A stretch of DNA of 64,000 nucleotides from CAVRXZ01 sp963773035 (GCA_963773035.1 CAVYZX010000038.1:62001-126000), one strand, 5' to 3'; positions 1-8,576 are shown, counted from the first letter of the stretch. The notes: a model not told the origin generated them from the sequence alone. Numbers and translations: made by a program.

Positions 1-567
1 ACCGTCAACGGCAAGAAAATCTCCGTGCACGAGCTGAAGCCGGGAATGAAGGGCTCGGCAACAATCACCACCACGACGACCGTCACGCCCGTCCACACGA
101 CGCAGGTCCGCAACGCTGAGGTGGTGCAGGCTTCGGCCAACTCGATCATCGTGCGCGGCGCCAAGGGATTTCAGATGTATACCGAGGGCGACGTGGAGAA
201 GCGGGGCATTAAGGTCTACAAGAACGGCCGTCCCGTCACCTTCTCCGACTTGCATGCTGGGGACAAGCTGACCGCGACTATCGTCACGGAAGGCCCGCCA
301 AAGGTCGTGACTCAGCGGGAGGTGCAGGCCCGACTGGCGAGTCCGCCACCCCCGCCGGCCACAGCAGCCGCGACGGCGCCGTCGTCGGCCACTGCCGCCG
401 GGCGGTCGTCGGCCACTGCCGCCGCGCCGTCGTCGGCGAACAGCGTGCCGGCGTCCAGCGAGAGACCGCAGGGGAATGGAACCTTGTGGCTGATCGTTGG
501 TGGCCTTGCAGCCGCGGTTCTTGCGCTGGTAGTGATTATGGCAGCCGTGCGACGGCGCGCCTTGTAG
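1..567 (+). CDS. C-terminal part of a tail-anchored protein of unknown function (5' end outside window)
   Basis: The frame is open from base 1, so the start lies outside the window and the in-frame GTG at 25 and ATG at 46 are probably internal. The visible part has a Thr-rich stretch, a globular section of about 80 residues, then a Pro/Ala/Ser-rich linker encoded by imperfect tandem repeats near 371-440. It ends in one hydrophobic segment (LWLIVGGLAAAVLALVVIM) followed by a basic tail (RRR). This is the layout of a membrane-anchored protein with its bulk on one side of the membrane. I do not recognise the family. It is followed after about 40 bp by a secreted NHL protein on the same strand. 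Confidence 0.6.
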   Translation, partial: TVNGKKISVHELKPGMKGSATITTTTTVTPVHTTQVRNAEVVQASANSIIVRGAKGFQMYTEGDVEKRGIKVYKNGRPVTFSDLHAGDKLTATIVTEGPPKVVTQREVQARLASPPPPPATAAATAPSSATAAGRSSATAAAPSSANSVPASSERPQGNGTLWLIVGGLAAAVLALVVIMAAVRRRAL

Positions 568-608
568 TCGCGCACTCGACCGAGACACGAGCAGCGCTAT
601 CAGAGCCC

Positions 609-1613
609 ATGCGCCCCGCGCGAACTATCCTCGCTGCGATTGTTCTGTCCTTCTGGTTCGTCCCGGCGGACGCTCAGGACAACCTCGCGGATGCGAATGC
701 ACCGGCGGCCCGCTTGGCGATCGCTCAGGCGCCGCTGCTTTCCCTCGAGAAGCTGACGGTTACCCTTCAAGTCCCTGCGAGCTCGCTCGGACGTATTTCT
801 GCCGTTGCGCTCGGTCCCGACGGCACCGCCTTCGTGCTCCAGCGAGGGGCGAACGCCGATCCAGTCATCGCCGTCGACCAGACCGGCCGCGTACTGCGAT
901 CCTGGGGCAAGGGGATGTTCAAGATCCCGCACAGCATCAAGGTCGATCCCGACGGCAACGTCTGGACGACCGACGCGGGCGACGGGTTGGTCACGAAGTT
1001 CACACCTGCCGGGAAGAAGCTGCAGGAGATCGCACTACACGACGCACCTGTCGGCAAGGACTGTGGCTTTCCTTCCGCCGCCGTCAACAACTTCATCGAT
1101 GCGTGTGGGACGACCGACATCATCTTCCTGCCCGGTGGCCGGCTGTTCCTGACAGATGGATACGGCAAGATGCGGGTCATGGAATATCGAACGGACGGCT
1201 CGCGGATCCGCGAATGGGGCGGACCCGGTGCTGGACCAGGACAGTTCCGCGTGCCGCATGGGTTGGCGTTCGACGGCCAATCAGTTCTGTACGTGGCCGA
1301 TCGAGACAACGGCCGTGTGCAGCGCTTCGACCTGAACGGCCGGTATCTGGGCGAATGGCCGCACCTGGGGCGCGTGGGCGCGATCGCATTCAGCAAGGGG
1401 GCGCTGTGGGCCGCCACAGGCATCCGTTCCGTGGAATCCGCCAACGGACAAAGGGGCAGCTCGTCGTGGGTGATCAAGGTGGATCCGTCTGCTGGAACGA
1501 TCTTGGGAAAGACAGACACCACCAACGCCGACTTCATCGATGTTGGTGACAACGGCGATATCGTCGCCGGAGCCGCGGAACGTCACTTCACCCGGTACCG
1601 TCCGACGCGCTGA
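609..1613 (+). CDS. Secreted NHL-repeat beta-propeller protein
   Basis: A protein of 334 residues starting at ATG 609, chosen because a clean signal peptide follows (MRPARTILAAIVLSFWFVPADAQ); the open frame extends further upstream but without a signal. Repeated blades of the type 'G..F..P.gia.d..g.lyvaD..n.rvq.f' (for example GPGQFRVPHGLAFD and LYVADRDNGRVQRF) mark an NHL/SMP-30-like propeller similar to peptidyl-alpha-hydroxyglycine lyase-type proteins. It should fold in the periplasm. The substrate is unknown. A related propeller protein is encoded convergently at 1647-2741, so the pair looks like paralogues. Confidence 0.75.
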   Translation: MRPARTILAAIVLSFWFVPADAQDNLADANAPAARLAIAQAPLLSLEKLTVTLQVPASSLGRISAVALGPDGTAFVLQRGANADPVIAVDQTGRVLRSWGKGMFKIPHSIKVDPDGNVWTTDAGDGLVTKFTPAGKKLQEIALHDAPVGKDCGFPSAAVNNFIDACGTTDIIFLPGGRLFLTDGYGKMRVMEYRTDGSRIREWGGPGAGPGQFRVPHGLAFDGQSVLYVADRDNGRVQRFDLNGRYLGEWPHLGRVGAIAFSKGALWAATGIRSVESANGQRGSSSWVIKVDPSAGTILGKTDTTNADFIDVGDNGDIVAGAAERHFTRYRPTR

Positions 1614-1646
1614 AGGGTCGGCACGGCCGTCGATTGTGGCCGCTCG

Positions 1647-2741
1647 TCAACGCTGCGCCGTGGCGGTTGCGGGCTGCGGACGAAGCAATAGTTTTTGCAC
1701 TCGCCAGTTTGACGTTTCGGCGGCGTAAACCTCGTTCTCTGATGGGCACGCCAGTTGGTGAACGCCCGAGAACTGGCCGAGCTGGCGTCCGGAACTGCCA
1801 ATCACACCTAGCACTTTTCCTTCGAGCGACACTTTGAAGAGACGCCCGGGGTACGTGCTTTCGCCGACGAACAGGATCTGATTCGGACCTGGCGTGATGC
1901 AAATTGAATTGGGAGCGCCGATGACCGCCGCCAGGCGTGGCCCGGTCGGCGTGTTGCCGTTGACCGGCCGCGACCCTGGTGGCGGAGCCACATCGATGGT
2001 GAACATCCGGATGAATTTACCCTCCGTGTCGAAGACCTGGATGCGCCGGTTCGATCGATCGCCGACGTAGATCTGGTTGTTCCGATCAACCACGATGGCA
2101 TGCGGGAGGTTGAACTGCCCGGGCCCCGAGCCGCGTTCGCCCCACGATTTCACCCAGTCGCCCTTGCTGTTGTACTTCGCGATGCGTGAGTTGATGTAGC
2201 CGTCGCTGATGTAGATGTTCCCGTCGGAGTCCCAGGCGACATCGGTCGGCTGCCGGAACAGTCCGTCGACCGGCGGAAGAGGCGGATCCACATGCTCCCA
2301 CGGTTTCGTCTCATCGTCGGCCGACTCCTTCCGGCGTCCGAATACCTGCGTCACGCGTCCGGCCGGATTGAACTTGATCACCATGTCCGAACCTTTGTCG
2401 ACGGCCCAGATGTTGTCGTCCTTGTCGATTCGCACGGTGTGGGCGAACGACCAGCCGTAAAGCCCTTTGCCGATTTCGCGGACGAACTCGCCCTTCGGCC
2501 CGAACTCGAGCAGTTGGGCGGCCGACGGCGCGTAGGCAGGCCCCTGCGCACTGTTCGATCGCGTGAACACGAATACGTGGCCTTTGGAGTTCACGGCCAC
2601 ACCGGAGACTTCGCCGAAATTCGTCCCCGGCGGCAGCTTGGGGAAATCGGGGACGGACTCGAATGGCAGATCGGGGACGCGGTCCTGGGCGAACGACGCC
2701 GACGTCGAGATCAGCAATAGCGCGCAGAACACGGCTTTCAT
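1647..2741 (-). CDS. Secreted NHL-repeat beta-propeller protein (second copy)
   Basis: A 364-residue protein. The ATG at 2741 is preferred over the in-frame TTG at 2747 because a GGAGGT ribosome site lies 5 bases upstream of the ATG and would touch the TTG. The N-terminus is a signal peptide (MKAVFCALLLISTSASFAQ). NHL blades are visible, for example GSGPGQFNLPHAIVVDRNNQ and IYVGDRSNRRIQVFD. It shares architecture with the protein at 609-1613, which converges on it with a 33 bp gap. The likely location is the periplasm; the ligand or reaction is unknown. Confidence 0.78.
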   Translation of the reverse strand: MKAVFCALLLISTSASFAQDRVPDLPFESVPDFPKLPPGTNFGEVSGVAVNSKGHVFVFTRSNSAQGPAYAPSAAQLLEFGPKGEFVREIGKGLYGWSFAHTVRIDKDDNIWAVDKGSDMVIKFNPAGRVTQVFGRRKESADDETKPWEHVDPPLPPVDGLFRQPTDVAWDSDGNIYISDGYINSRIAKYNSKGDWVKSWGERGSGPGQFNLPHAIVVDRNNQIYVGDRSNRRIQVFDTEGKFIRMFTIDVAPPPGSRPVNGNTPTGPRLAAVIGAPNSICITPGPNQILFVGESTYPGRLFKVSLEGKVLGVIGSSGRQLGQFSGVHQLACPSENEVYAAETSNWRVQKLLLRPQPATATAQR

Positions 2742-2806
2742 CGACAACCTCCGATTTGAATTGATTCACGCAGACGCGCTCATCCTATTCCAGTTTTCGA
2801 AGATTC

Positions 2807-3048
2807 TTCGTGCTCGCTGCGACGGCCATCGATACGGTCGCTCTGATGAAAATTGACGTTGAAGGCGCGGAAGCACAAGTGCTGGCTGGCATGCGCGCTT
2901 CACTCGCGGCCGGGCGCATCCGCGTCTCGTGCTCGAAACGGCTTGGGAGGGTCCGTCCCATCAGCAGTTGGTCGCCTGTGGTTTTACCCCAGAGTGCCTC
3001 GAGAGCGTAGGTCCCCTGGACAATATCGCCTACACGACCGAGCGTTAA
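2807..3048 (+). pseudogene. Remnant of an FkbM-family methyltransferase
   Basis: A short stretch reads LMKIDVEGAEAQVLAGMRAS, the conserved catalytic-core motif of FkbM SAM-dependent methyltransferases. About 30 codons later the frame must change near a GGG run at 2912-2914 (one base short), after which it reads RLVLETAWEGPSHQQLVACG and ends at TAA 3046-3048, as the C-terminus of that family does. The N-terminal two thirds are absent. It lies alone in a 413 bp gap between convergent and divergent neighbours, so I read it as a decayed gene fragment. Confidence 0.6.
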
Positions 3049-3154
3049 CGCGACGTCACGCCGTTCATCGGTTCAAGGCTCGGCTCAAAGCCATGTCGCG
3101 CCTTGACTTCTCCCACACCGAGGCGGAAGATTCGATTCCGCAAAGGAGTAAGAA

Positions 3155-4567
3155 GTGGGGACAAAGAATTCAGCGTTCTCGCGCCGGAAACTGTTGAAAC
3201 AAGGCGTGGCCGCCGCTGCGGCCGGAGGCGCGACGATGGCGGTACCGGGCGGCGCGCTTTTCGGCCAGTCGGGAGCCGCATCGCCGATTCGGAAGTTTCG
3301 CGCATGGATTTCGCGAGGAGATGGCGCGGGCAGAACGACTCTCCATGAGGTCGCACTTCGCCCGATCAGTGGACGTCAGGTGGTCGTTCGCACCGAAGCA
3401 ACGAACCTCTGCTACTCCAATGCGGGTGCCGTGCTTGGCCTGCCCCCGATGACCGTCGCCGCACCCGGATCGGCGGCTCCCGCGTCGGCGCTGGCGCCAC
3501 CGCCTGGCGTACGGCGGATGAACGACATGGCGGTCATTCAAGGCCACGGCGGAATCGGCGTCGTTGAAGCGGTTGGTCCGGAAGTACGCCGCGTGCGCGT
3601 CGGCGACCGCGTTTGCGTCTCAGGTACGCCGCAGTGCGGCGCGTGCTATCAGTGCCTGCGCGGACGATCGGACATGTGTCAGTTTCTCAGTGCGATCGGA
3701 GCGGACGATCTCGTGCCGATGGCCGACATGGCGGATGGGACGCCTGTATACGAGAACTCTCATATCGGCGGCCTCGCCGAATTGATGGTCACCTTCGAGG
3801 AATGGATCGTGCCCATCTTCACGAAAGCGCCGGCCGTCGACCTCGAAATGGTCTGCAGTTGTGTCAGCGTGGCGGGCTTGGGTGCCACGGTGTCACAGAC
3901 GCTGATGACCATCCAGCCGGGCGCGACCGTTGCTGTGGTCGGCTGCGGTCCTCTCGGCCTCAGCGCCGTGCAAGGTGCTCGGATCGCCGGCGCTTCCGCC
4001 ATCATCGCGATCGATCCCATTCGCGCGCGCCGTGACGTCGCGATGCGAGTCGGCGCCACTCACGTCCTCGATCCGAACGTCGAGGGCGACAACCTCGTCT
4101 CACGCGTGCGAGCGCTCACGACCTGGCCGACCGATCGGTTGTGGTCCGGAGGGCGCAACCCGGCCGGCCGGCGTCCCGGCGCCGGGGCGGACTTCGTGAT
4201 TGAAGCTGCTGGTGCGGCCCAAGTCGCGCCGAAGCTCGAAGCCGGTCCGGATCCGACCGGCATTCTTCCCTTGCAGCAGTCCTATCAGATGTGTGCCCTC
4301 GGCGGCCATCTCGTCACCACGAGCCTCGTCAGGGGAAACATCACACTGCCGGGCGTCCTCTTCTCAATCGGCGGCGTCACGCATCATGCCGGACAGGCCG
4401 GTGGCGCTTGTCCGATGCGAGACATCCCGCGGTTCGTGGCGCTGTTGGAAAAAGGACAGTACGACGCGAAGTCGCTGGCCACGACGGTCGTTCCGCTGGA
4501 GCGCATGCTCGAGGCGTACGAAGAGGTCGCCTATCGGACGACGGTCACCGCAATCATGACGGCATGA
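3155..4567 (+). CDS. Tat-exported zinc-dependent alcohol dehydrogenase
   Basis: 470 residues from GTG 3155, which has an AAGGAG site at 3143-3148. The N-terminus has a twin-arginine motif (SRRKLL, residues 9-14) and an Ala-rich hydrophobic stretch, implying folded export. The medium-chain dehydrogenase core follows: a possible catalytic-zinc Cys86, the structural-zinc set Cys161/164/167/175 in CGACYQC...C, and a nucleotide-binding loop near residue 265 (VVGCGPLGL). The usual GHE signature is GHG here (His131, Glu replaced), which may alter zinc coordination. The substrate is unknown. Export of an NAD-type dehydrogenase is unusual and its cofactor supply is unclear. Confidence 0.8.
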   Translation: MGTKNSAFSRRKLLKQGVAAAAAGGATMAVPGGALFGQSGAASPIRKFRAWISRGDGAGRTTLHEVALRPISGRQVVVRTEATNLCYSNAGAVLGLPPMTVAAPGSAAPASALAPPPGVRRMNDMAVIQGHGGIGVVEAVGPEVRRVRVGDRVCVSGTPQCGACYQCLRGRSDMCQFLSAIGADDLVPMADMADGTPVYENSHIGGLAELMVTFEEWIVPIFTKAPAVDLEMVCSCVSVAGLGATVSQTLMTIQPGATVAVVGCGPLGLSAVQGARIAGASAIIAIDPIRARRDVAMRVGATHVLDPNVEGDNLVSRVRALTTWPTDRLWSGGRNPAGRRPGAGADFVIEAAGAAQVAPKLEAGPDPTGILPLQQSYQMCALGGHLVTTSLVRGNITLPGVLFSIGGVTHHAGQAGGACPMRDIPRFVALLEKGQYDAKSLATTVVPLERMLEAYEEVAYRTTVTAIMTA

Positions 4568-4656
4568 GCTCGAATCCCTGGGCAGCTCGGCTGCTACGGA
4601 AGGCACTAACGATCACAAGAAGCCGACGTGCCAGAATCATGAGCGGAGGGACTGTC

Positions 4657-5142
4657 ATGCGCATCGTCCGCCATCTGGCTCTAATCCTTGTTGCGGCGAT
4701 TGTTCTTCGGCCCATCGTCCTTGGACAGGCACAACAGAAGCCGGCGACTCTGGACGATCTGGTCGCTGAGGTTCGAGTCCTTCGTACCGAAATCAAACGG
4801 GCCGCGTCAGACAGTTTGCGAACGCAACTTCTGACTGCACGGCTCACGTCGCACGAGGTTCGCATCAGCACGTTGGGTCAGCAATTGGCCGACGTTCGTC
4901 AGCAGTTGGCCCAAAATCGGTTGACGCTGGCACCCTTTGCGGACCAATTGAAGCAGGCTCAGGAAACGAACAGCCAAATCCTCGCTCCTCTTCGCAACAC
5001 ACTGGAGCAGGTGGAGAGCCGGGATCGCGTGCTGCGCGCGCAGGAAACCGAACTGACGCGGCTCATCGAGTCCGAGGAGAATTTCTGGGAAGCCTTCAAC
5101 TCGCGCCTGGATGAGATCGAGCGATCACTCCCGCCTCGCTGA
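4657..5142 (+). CDS. Secreted coiled-coil protein of unknown function
   Basis: 161 residues from ATG 4657, chosen for the GGAGG site about 8 bases upstream and for a signal peptide (MRIVRHLALILVAAIVLRPIVLGQA). The mature part is almost entirely heptad-like helix rich in Leu, Gln, Glu and Arg, for example LDDLVAEVRVLRTEIKRA and LGQQLADVRQQLAQN, so a periplasmic coiled coil is likely. No catalytic motif is visible and I do not recognise the family. It follows the dehydrogenase by 89 bp on the same strand. Confidence 0.7.
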   Translation: MRIVRHLALILVAAIVLRPIVLGQAQQKPATLDDLVAEVRVLRTEIKRAASDSLRTQLLTARLTSHEVRISTLGQQLADVRQQLAQNRLTLAPFADQLKQAQETNSQILAPLRNTLEQVESRDRVLRAQETELTRLIESEENFWEAFNSRLDEIERSLPPR

Positions 5143-5194
5143 GTCGCCCTATGGTGAACGCGGTGAACGCGTTGAACGCACGTTCGCGCCTGGG

Positions 5195-5872
5195 CTATGG
5201 TGTCCGTCTTTCGTCCCACCATTTGGAGAGGTTGCGATCGGCCGTGCGCGGGCGATCCGAGTAATGCGACGTGTCGTTGAAGAGCATCAGGCGCGCGCGG
5301 ACGGGATCGCGAAAATCCAGGACGTTCAGGCACGCGGGAGCCTGGTCCAACCGGTCCCGGTAACCGCGCGGATCGAATCCGAGGAGGCTGCTGAGAAGCA
5401 GTCGAATCGTGGCCTTGTGAGAGACGGCAAGCACGTTCAGGCCAGCGTGGCGAACGACGATCTCTCGAAGGGCCGGCAGAGCGCGCGCCAGGACCGAGAC
5501 TCCCGACTCGCCACCCTCCGGCGCGAATGTGAACGGGTCCTCTTCCCAGGCTGCGTACTCCACGGCGAAGCGGGTCTCGACCTCCTGGCGCGTCAGGCCT
5601 TCCCAGTGGCCGTGGTGAATCTCACGAAGTCCGTCACTCACCCTCGGCTCGAGGCCGCAACCGGTGGCGATGATCCGGGCCGTTTCGACGGCGCGTGAGA
5701 GGGGGCTGCTGTAGATCGCGCTGATGCTGTGATCCCGCACTCGCACAGCCAGACGTTCGGCCTGTGATCGACCGTCGGCCGACAGATCCACACCGATGTC
5801 GCCCGCGAAGCGATCTTCAGCCGAAAGCTGCGTGGCACCATGCCGGACGAGATACAGACGCGTCGTCGCCAT
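5195..5872 (-). CDS. Histidine phosphatase family protein (phosphoglycerate mutase-like)
   Basis: 225 residues from ATG 5872 with an AAGGAG site about 8 bases upstream. The catalytic RHG is near the N-terminus (LYLVRHGATQ). Further conserved pieces are SSPLSRAVETA, the acid/base Glu context REIHHGHWEGL, and the second catalytic His in LAVSHKATIRLLL. This is the fructose-2,6-bisphosphatase/CobC-like branch of the superfamily and is expected in the cytosol. The substrate cannot be told from sequence. It is encoded alone and converges with the coiled-coil gene. Confidence 0.85.
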   Translation of the reverse strand: MATTRLYLVRHGATQLSAEDRFAGDIGVDLSADGRSQAERLAVRVRDHSISAIYSSPLSRAVETARIIATGCGLEPRVSDGLREIHHGHWEGLTRQEVETRFAVEYAAWEEDPFTFAPEGGESGVSVLARALPALREIVVRHAGLNVLAVSHKATIRLLLSSLLGFDPRGYRDRLDQAPACLNVLDFRDPVRARLMLFNDTSHYSDRPRTADRNLSKWWDERRTP

Positions 5873-5900
5873 TCACCCAACTCCTTCATCACGACAAGAT

Positions 5901-5961
5901 CCTAAGCCATAAGCCCTGAGCCCTAAGCCCTGGGGTCTGAGGCCTGAGCCCTGAGCCCTGA
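5901..5961. repeat. Tandem CCCTGAG/CCCTAAG heptamer repeat
   Basis: About 60 bases made of degenerate copies of a 7-base unit (AGCCCTG / AGCCCTA) lie in the intergenic gap upstream of the phosphatase. The same unit in the opposite orientation (GGGCTCA) occurs at 22334-22374 and 51141-51172, in both cases directly beside a palindromic element. The repeat has no coding potential. The A/T alternation at one position and the variable copy number suggest slippage. Confidence 0.8.
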
Positions 5962-5984
5962 GATCGCGGTAGTATGCGGTCCGC

Positions 5985-6167
5985 ATGCCTAACGAATCCC
6001 CAATGCGAATCCGGCTCTCGGCGGATCGCCGCGCGTCCCTCCTTGGCGCCATCAAGCGCTACTTCTCCAACGAGTTCGATGAATCGATGAGCGATTTTCG
6101 CGCCGAAGGGCTTCTGGAGCTGAGCGACATCGAAGGCGACATGTTCGAACGTGAGAGCGAACGGTAG
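5985..6167 (+). CDS. DUF2164-like small protein, short version
   Basis: 60 residues; the core IRLSADRRASLLGAIKRYF followed by ESMSDFRAEGLLEL resembles the DUF2164 family (residue pattern I.LS......I.RYF...D....D..AE.LL). Family members are usually about 80 residues and continue with a conserved Gly-Pro-x-x-Tyr-Asn region; here the protein stops after LELSDIEGDMFERESER, so the conserved tail is missing. ATG 6003 is an alternative start that gives a tighter match. It ends 3 bases before the next gene, suggesting co-transcription. The function is unknown. Confidence 0.5.
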   Translation: MPNESPMRIRLSADRRASLLGAIKRYFSNEFDESMSDFRAEGLLELSDIEGDMFERESER

Positions 6168-6170
6168 CGG

Positions 6171-6596
6171 ATGGCCAAGACCGTCAAGTCTGTGGACGGC
6201 TACATTGCGTCGCAGCCTAAAGAGGTGCAGCGCTTACTCGAGCGCGTGCGCGCCACCATCGCCAAGGCCGTGCCTGGCGCCGAGGAGCAGATCTCGTATG
6301 GGATTCCTGCGTTCAAGCTTCATGGTCGGCCGGTTCTCTATTTCGCAGGATGGAAGCAGCACTACTCGCTGTACCCTTCAACGGCACCTCTCATAGCGGC
6401 GTTCAGGAAAGAGCTTGCTCCGTATGAGGTCAACAACAAGGGGACGATTCGGCTTCCGCTCTCAGCGCCCGTCCCCGTGAAGTTGATCGCAGCTCTCGCG
6501 AAGTTTCGGGCCAAGGAAGTCGCTGCGAATGTGCAAGCGAAGGGGACCAGCCGTAAGGGCGTTGTTGGGAAGAATAGAAGGCTTGCACTAAGATGA
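6171..6596 (+). CDS. DUF1801 (YdhG/iron chaperone-like) protein
   Basis: 141 residues. The core has the family pattern: VDGYIASQPKEVQRLLERVR, then EEQISYGIPAFKLHGRPVLYF and HYSLYPSTAPLIAAF, and GTIRLPLSAPVPVKLIAAL. This is the fold of the frataxin-like iron chaperone YdhG family, a small cytosolic protein; iron binding is known only for some relatives and is not shown here. A basic tail (GKNRRLALR) follows. The start is 3 bases after the preceding stop codon. Confidence 0.8.
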   Translation: MAKTVKSVDGYIASQPKEVQRLLERVRATIAKAVPGAEEQISYGIPAFKLHGRPVLYFAGWKQHYSLYPSTAPLIAAFRKELAPYEVNNKGTIRLPLSAPVPVKLIAALAKFRAKEVAANVQAKGTSRKGVVGKNRRLALR

Positions 6597-6615
6597 CTGG
6601 GTTGCGAGGTCCCAC

Positions 6616-7932
6616 ATGGTGCGAACTCTCTTAGCATGCCTGCTGCTGCCGGCGACCGTCATCGCCGCTGACGCTCCCGTCACATTCAACAAGGATGTGC
6701 TGCCAATTGTGCAGCGCAATTGCCAGGTATGCCATCGCCCCGGCGAGATCGGCCCGATGTCGTTTCTCACTTACGAAACCACTCGCCCTTGGGCGAAGGC
6801 CATCAAGGTCGCGGTCACCAGTAGGAAAATGCCGCCCTGGTTCGCCGATCCTGCTTTCGGCCACTTCAGCAACGAGAGGCGATTGACCGACTCGGAAATC
6901 GCCACGCTAGTCGCTTGGGCCGACGCCGGTGCGCCTGAAGGTGAGGCCAGTGACAAGCCAGCCCCAGTGAATTTCACGAACGGTTGGAATATCCGCCCCG
7001 ATCTCGTGTTCAAGCTGCCCAAGCCCTACCAGGTTCCGGCGAGAGGCACGGTTGAATACACCTACATCACAGTCTCGGAGCCGTTCAAGGAAGACACGTG
7101 GGTGGTGGCCGGCGAGATTCGTCCCACGTTGCGGTCCTCAGTGCACCATGTGATCGCAAACGTCCGGCCGAAAGGGTCCAAGTGGATGACGCAGGCGCAA
7201 CTCGGTGCCGATCCGTATGCGCCGGGACCTACCCGAAACCAGGATCTCATCAAGGCCAATGGTGGCAACCCAGCCGTCCTCGACAACGAGTTTCTCGTCG
7301 GTTACGTTCCGGGCATGGAGGCTCAGCGTTTCGATCTCGACGATTCCGCCAAGCTGATTCCCGCAGGAGCGGACATCGTGTTCGAGTTGCACTACACCAC
7401 CAACGGTGTCCCGGGCGAAGACTTGACGATGGTCGGGCTGGAGCTCGCGAAGACCCCACCCAAGCGCCTGTTCATGTCCCTCACGGCTGCGCAGACGGAC
7501 CTGCACATCGCGCCGGGAGATCCCAACGCCGAAGCCAAGGCCAGGGTGACATTCGGTCAGCCTGTGGATTTCGTCTACATGCAGCCGCACATGCATCTAC
7601 GCGGGAAGGACATGAAGATCGAAGCGCGGTACCCCACCGGAGAAACGGAAACGCTGTTGAGCGTTCCGCGCTACGACTTCAACTGGCAGATCGTCTATTA
7701 CGAAAAAGCCCCTCTCCGTTTTCCCAAAGGCACGACCTTGGAACTGACAGCGCACTGGGACAACTCCGCAGCCAATAAATGGAATCCGGATCCCACTGCG
7801 ACCGTTCGGTGGGGCGATCAAAGCTGGCAGGAAATGCTGGCGGCGCCGTTGGCCGTTATCGTGGACCGCTCTGTCGATCCCAAGACCATCGTTGTAGGCG
7901 CAAACCCGCGGCTGAATCCCGAGGCGCAGTAG
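6616..7932 (+). CDS. Secreted cytochrome c-like domain fused to a copper type II monooxygenase-like domain
   Basis: 438 residues from ATG 6616 (GAGGT 5 bases upstream), with a signal peptide. A single haem c site CQVCH (C36, C39, H40) sits in a short cytochrome domain with the motif MSFLTYETTRPWAKAI and SRKMPPWFADP. The rest resembles the peptidylglycine hydroxylating monooxygenase fold, with the copper-ligand-like positions His177-His178, His259 in LHYT and His325/His327 in PHMH. I infer a periplasmic copper/haem redox enzyme; the substrate is unknown. A paralogue lies at 13582-14976. Confidence 0.8.
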   Translation: MVRTLLACLLLPATVIAADAPVTFNKDVLPIVQRNCQVCHRPGEIGPMSFLTYETTRPWAKAIKVAVTSRKMPPWFADPAFGHFSNERRLTDSEIATLVAWADAGAPEGEASDKPAPVNFTNGWNIRPDLVFKLPKPYQVPARGTVEYTYITVSEPFKEDTWVVAGEIRPTLRSSVHHVIANVRPKGSKWMTQAQLGADPYAPGPTRNQDLIKANGGNPAVLDNEFLVGYVPGMEAQRFDLDDSAKLIPAGADIVFELHYTTNGVPGEDLTMVGLELAKTPPKRLFMSLTAAQTDLHIAPGDPNAEAKARVTFGQPVDFVYMQPHMHLRGKDMKIEARYPTGETETLLSVPRYDFNWQIVYYEKAPLRFPKGTTLELTAHWDNSAANKWNPDPTATVRWGDQSWQEMLAAPLAVIVDRSVDPKTIVVGANPRLNPEAQ

Positions 7933-7994
7933 TTCTAACGACGACGCGACTGGAAAGGCTTCAGGAGCCCGCTCGCCCGGGCGTGAGAGGGATG

Positions 7995-8144
7995 CTACGT
8001 GGAACCGGGAACCGACGGCAGCCCGGCCAGCGCCATGGCCAGCTCGCGCTCGTCGTACTGCTGGTCGGTGAGCCGGCCTGAAAAGTAATCAAGATACGCC
8101 TGCATGTCGAAGTGCCCGTGTCCGCACAGGTTGAAGAGAATCGA
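7995..8144 (-). pseudogene. 3' remnant of a TrpB-like PLP enzyme gene
   Basis: Read on the minus strand, the last 50 codons give ILFNLCGHGHFDMQAYLDYF and then a C-terminus ending in LAGLPSVPGST with a TAG at 7995-7997. ILFN(L)SGHGHFD..AY is the characteristic end of TrpB2-type tryptophan synthase beta-like proteins. Upstream (towards higher coordinates) the similarity stops at about 8144, where a plus-strand sensor-kinase remnant begins. The catalytic lysine domain is missing, so the product cannot be functional. Confidence 0.62.
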
Positions 8145-8471
8145 TCTGGAAACGCCTTCCCGGTGCCGCAGGACGTGGCGTTGTGTGTCTACCGTGTGAC
8201 TCAGGAAAGCCTGCACAACGTCGTTCGACACAGCGGCGGGTCGAGTGCGGTCGTCGCTCTCGGTGCCACAAACGACGAACTGCTTCTCAGCGTGATCGAT
8301 AGCGGTGTCGGCTTCGATGCGGACGCACCGACCGATCGAGCCTCTTTGGGTCTGAGAAGCATGCGGGAGCGAGTCCGGTTGGTGAACGGGCAGCTGTCCG
8401 TGCAGTCGAAGCGAGGCGAAGGAACACGCGTCGAGGTACGTCTGCCGTTCCGCTCGGGCACCGGCCACTGA
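8145..8471 (+). pseudogene. 3' remnant of a NarL-type sensor kinase (HATPase domain)
   Basis: The frame encodes only an HATPase_c domain: VALCVYRVTQESLHNVVRHS (N box), then VIDSGVGFDAD (G1) and LGLRSMRERVRLVNGQL (G2). It closely parallels the end of the intact kinase at 42997-45273. No H-box or sensor domain precedes it; the open frame begins at GTG 8112, inside the TrpB-like remnant. I therefore read it as the 3' stub of a kinase gene whose 5' part has been lost. A stand-alone ATPase domain is possible but less likely. Confidence 0.6.
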
Positions 8472-8576
8472 AAATCGATCACCTCCCTGGCTGTCACCGT
8501 GGCGATCCTGTCGGGCCGCCGCCCGCAGCAGCCTCGCCTGGACGGTCACGGTGACCAACCAGACGCCACGTCTGTC

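Noticed and set aside
5153..5180. Three GTGAACGCG-like direct repeats
   Set aside because: Very short, degenerate and single occurrence; no reason to think it functional.
8544..8556. GGTCAC-G-GTGACC palindrome as an operator
   Set aside because: Lies downstream of both neighbouring genes rather than at a promoter, and is short enough to occur by chance in this GC-rich window.
7995..8558. One minus-strand protein of 187 codons
   Set aside because: Only the last 50 codons are TrpB-like; the rest is the antisense of a kinase HATPase domain, so it is a composite across a joint.
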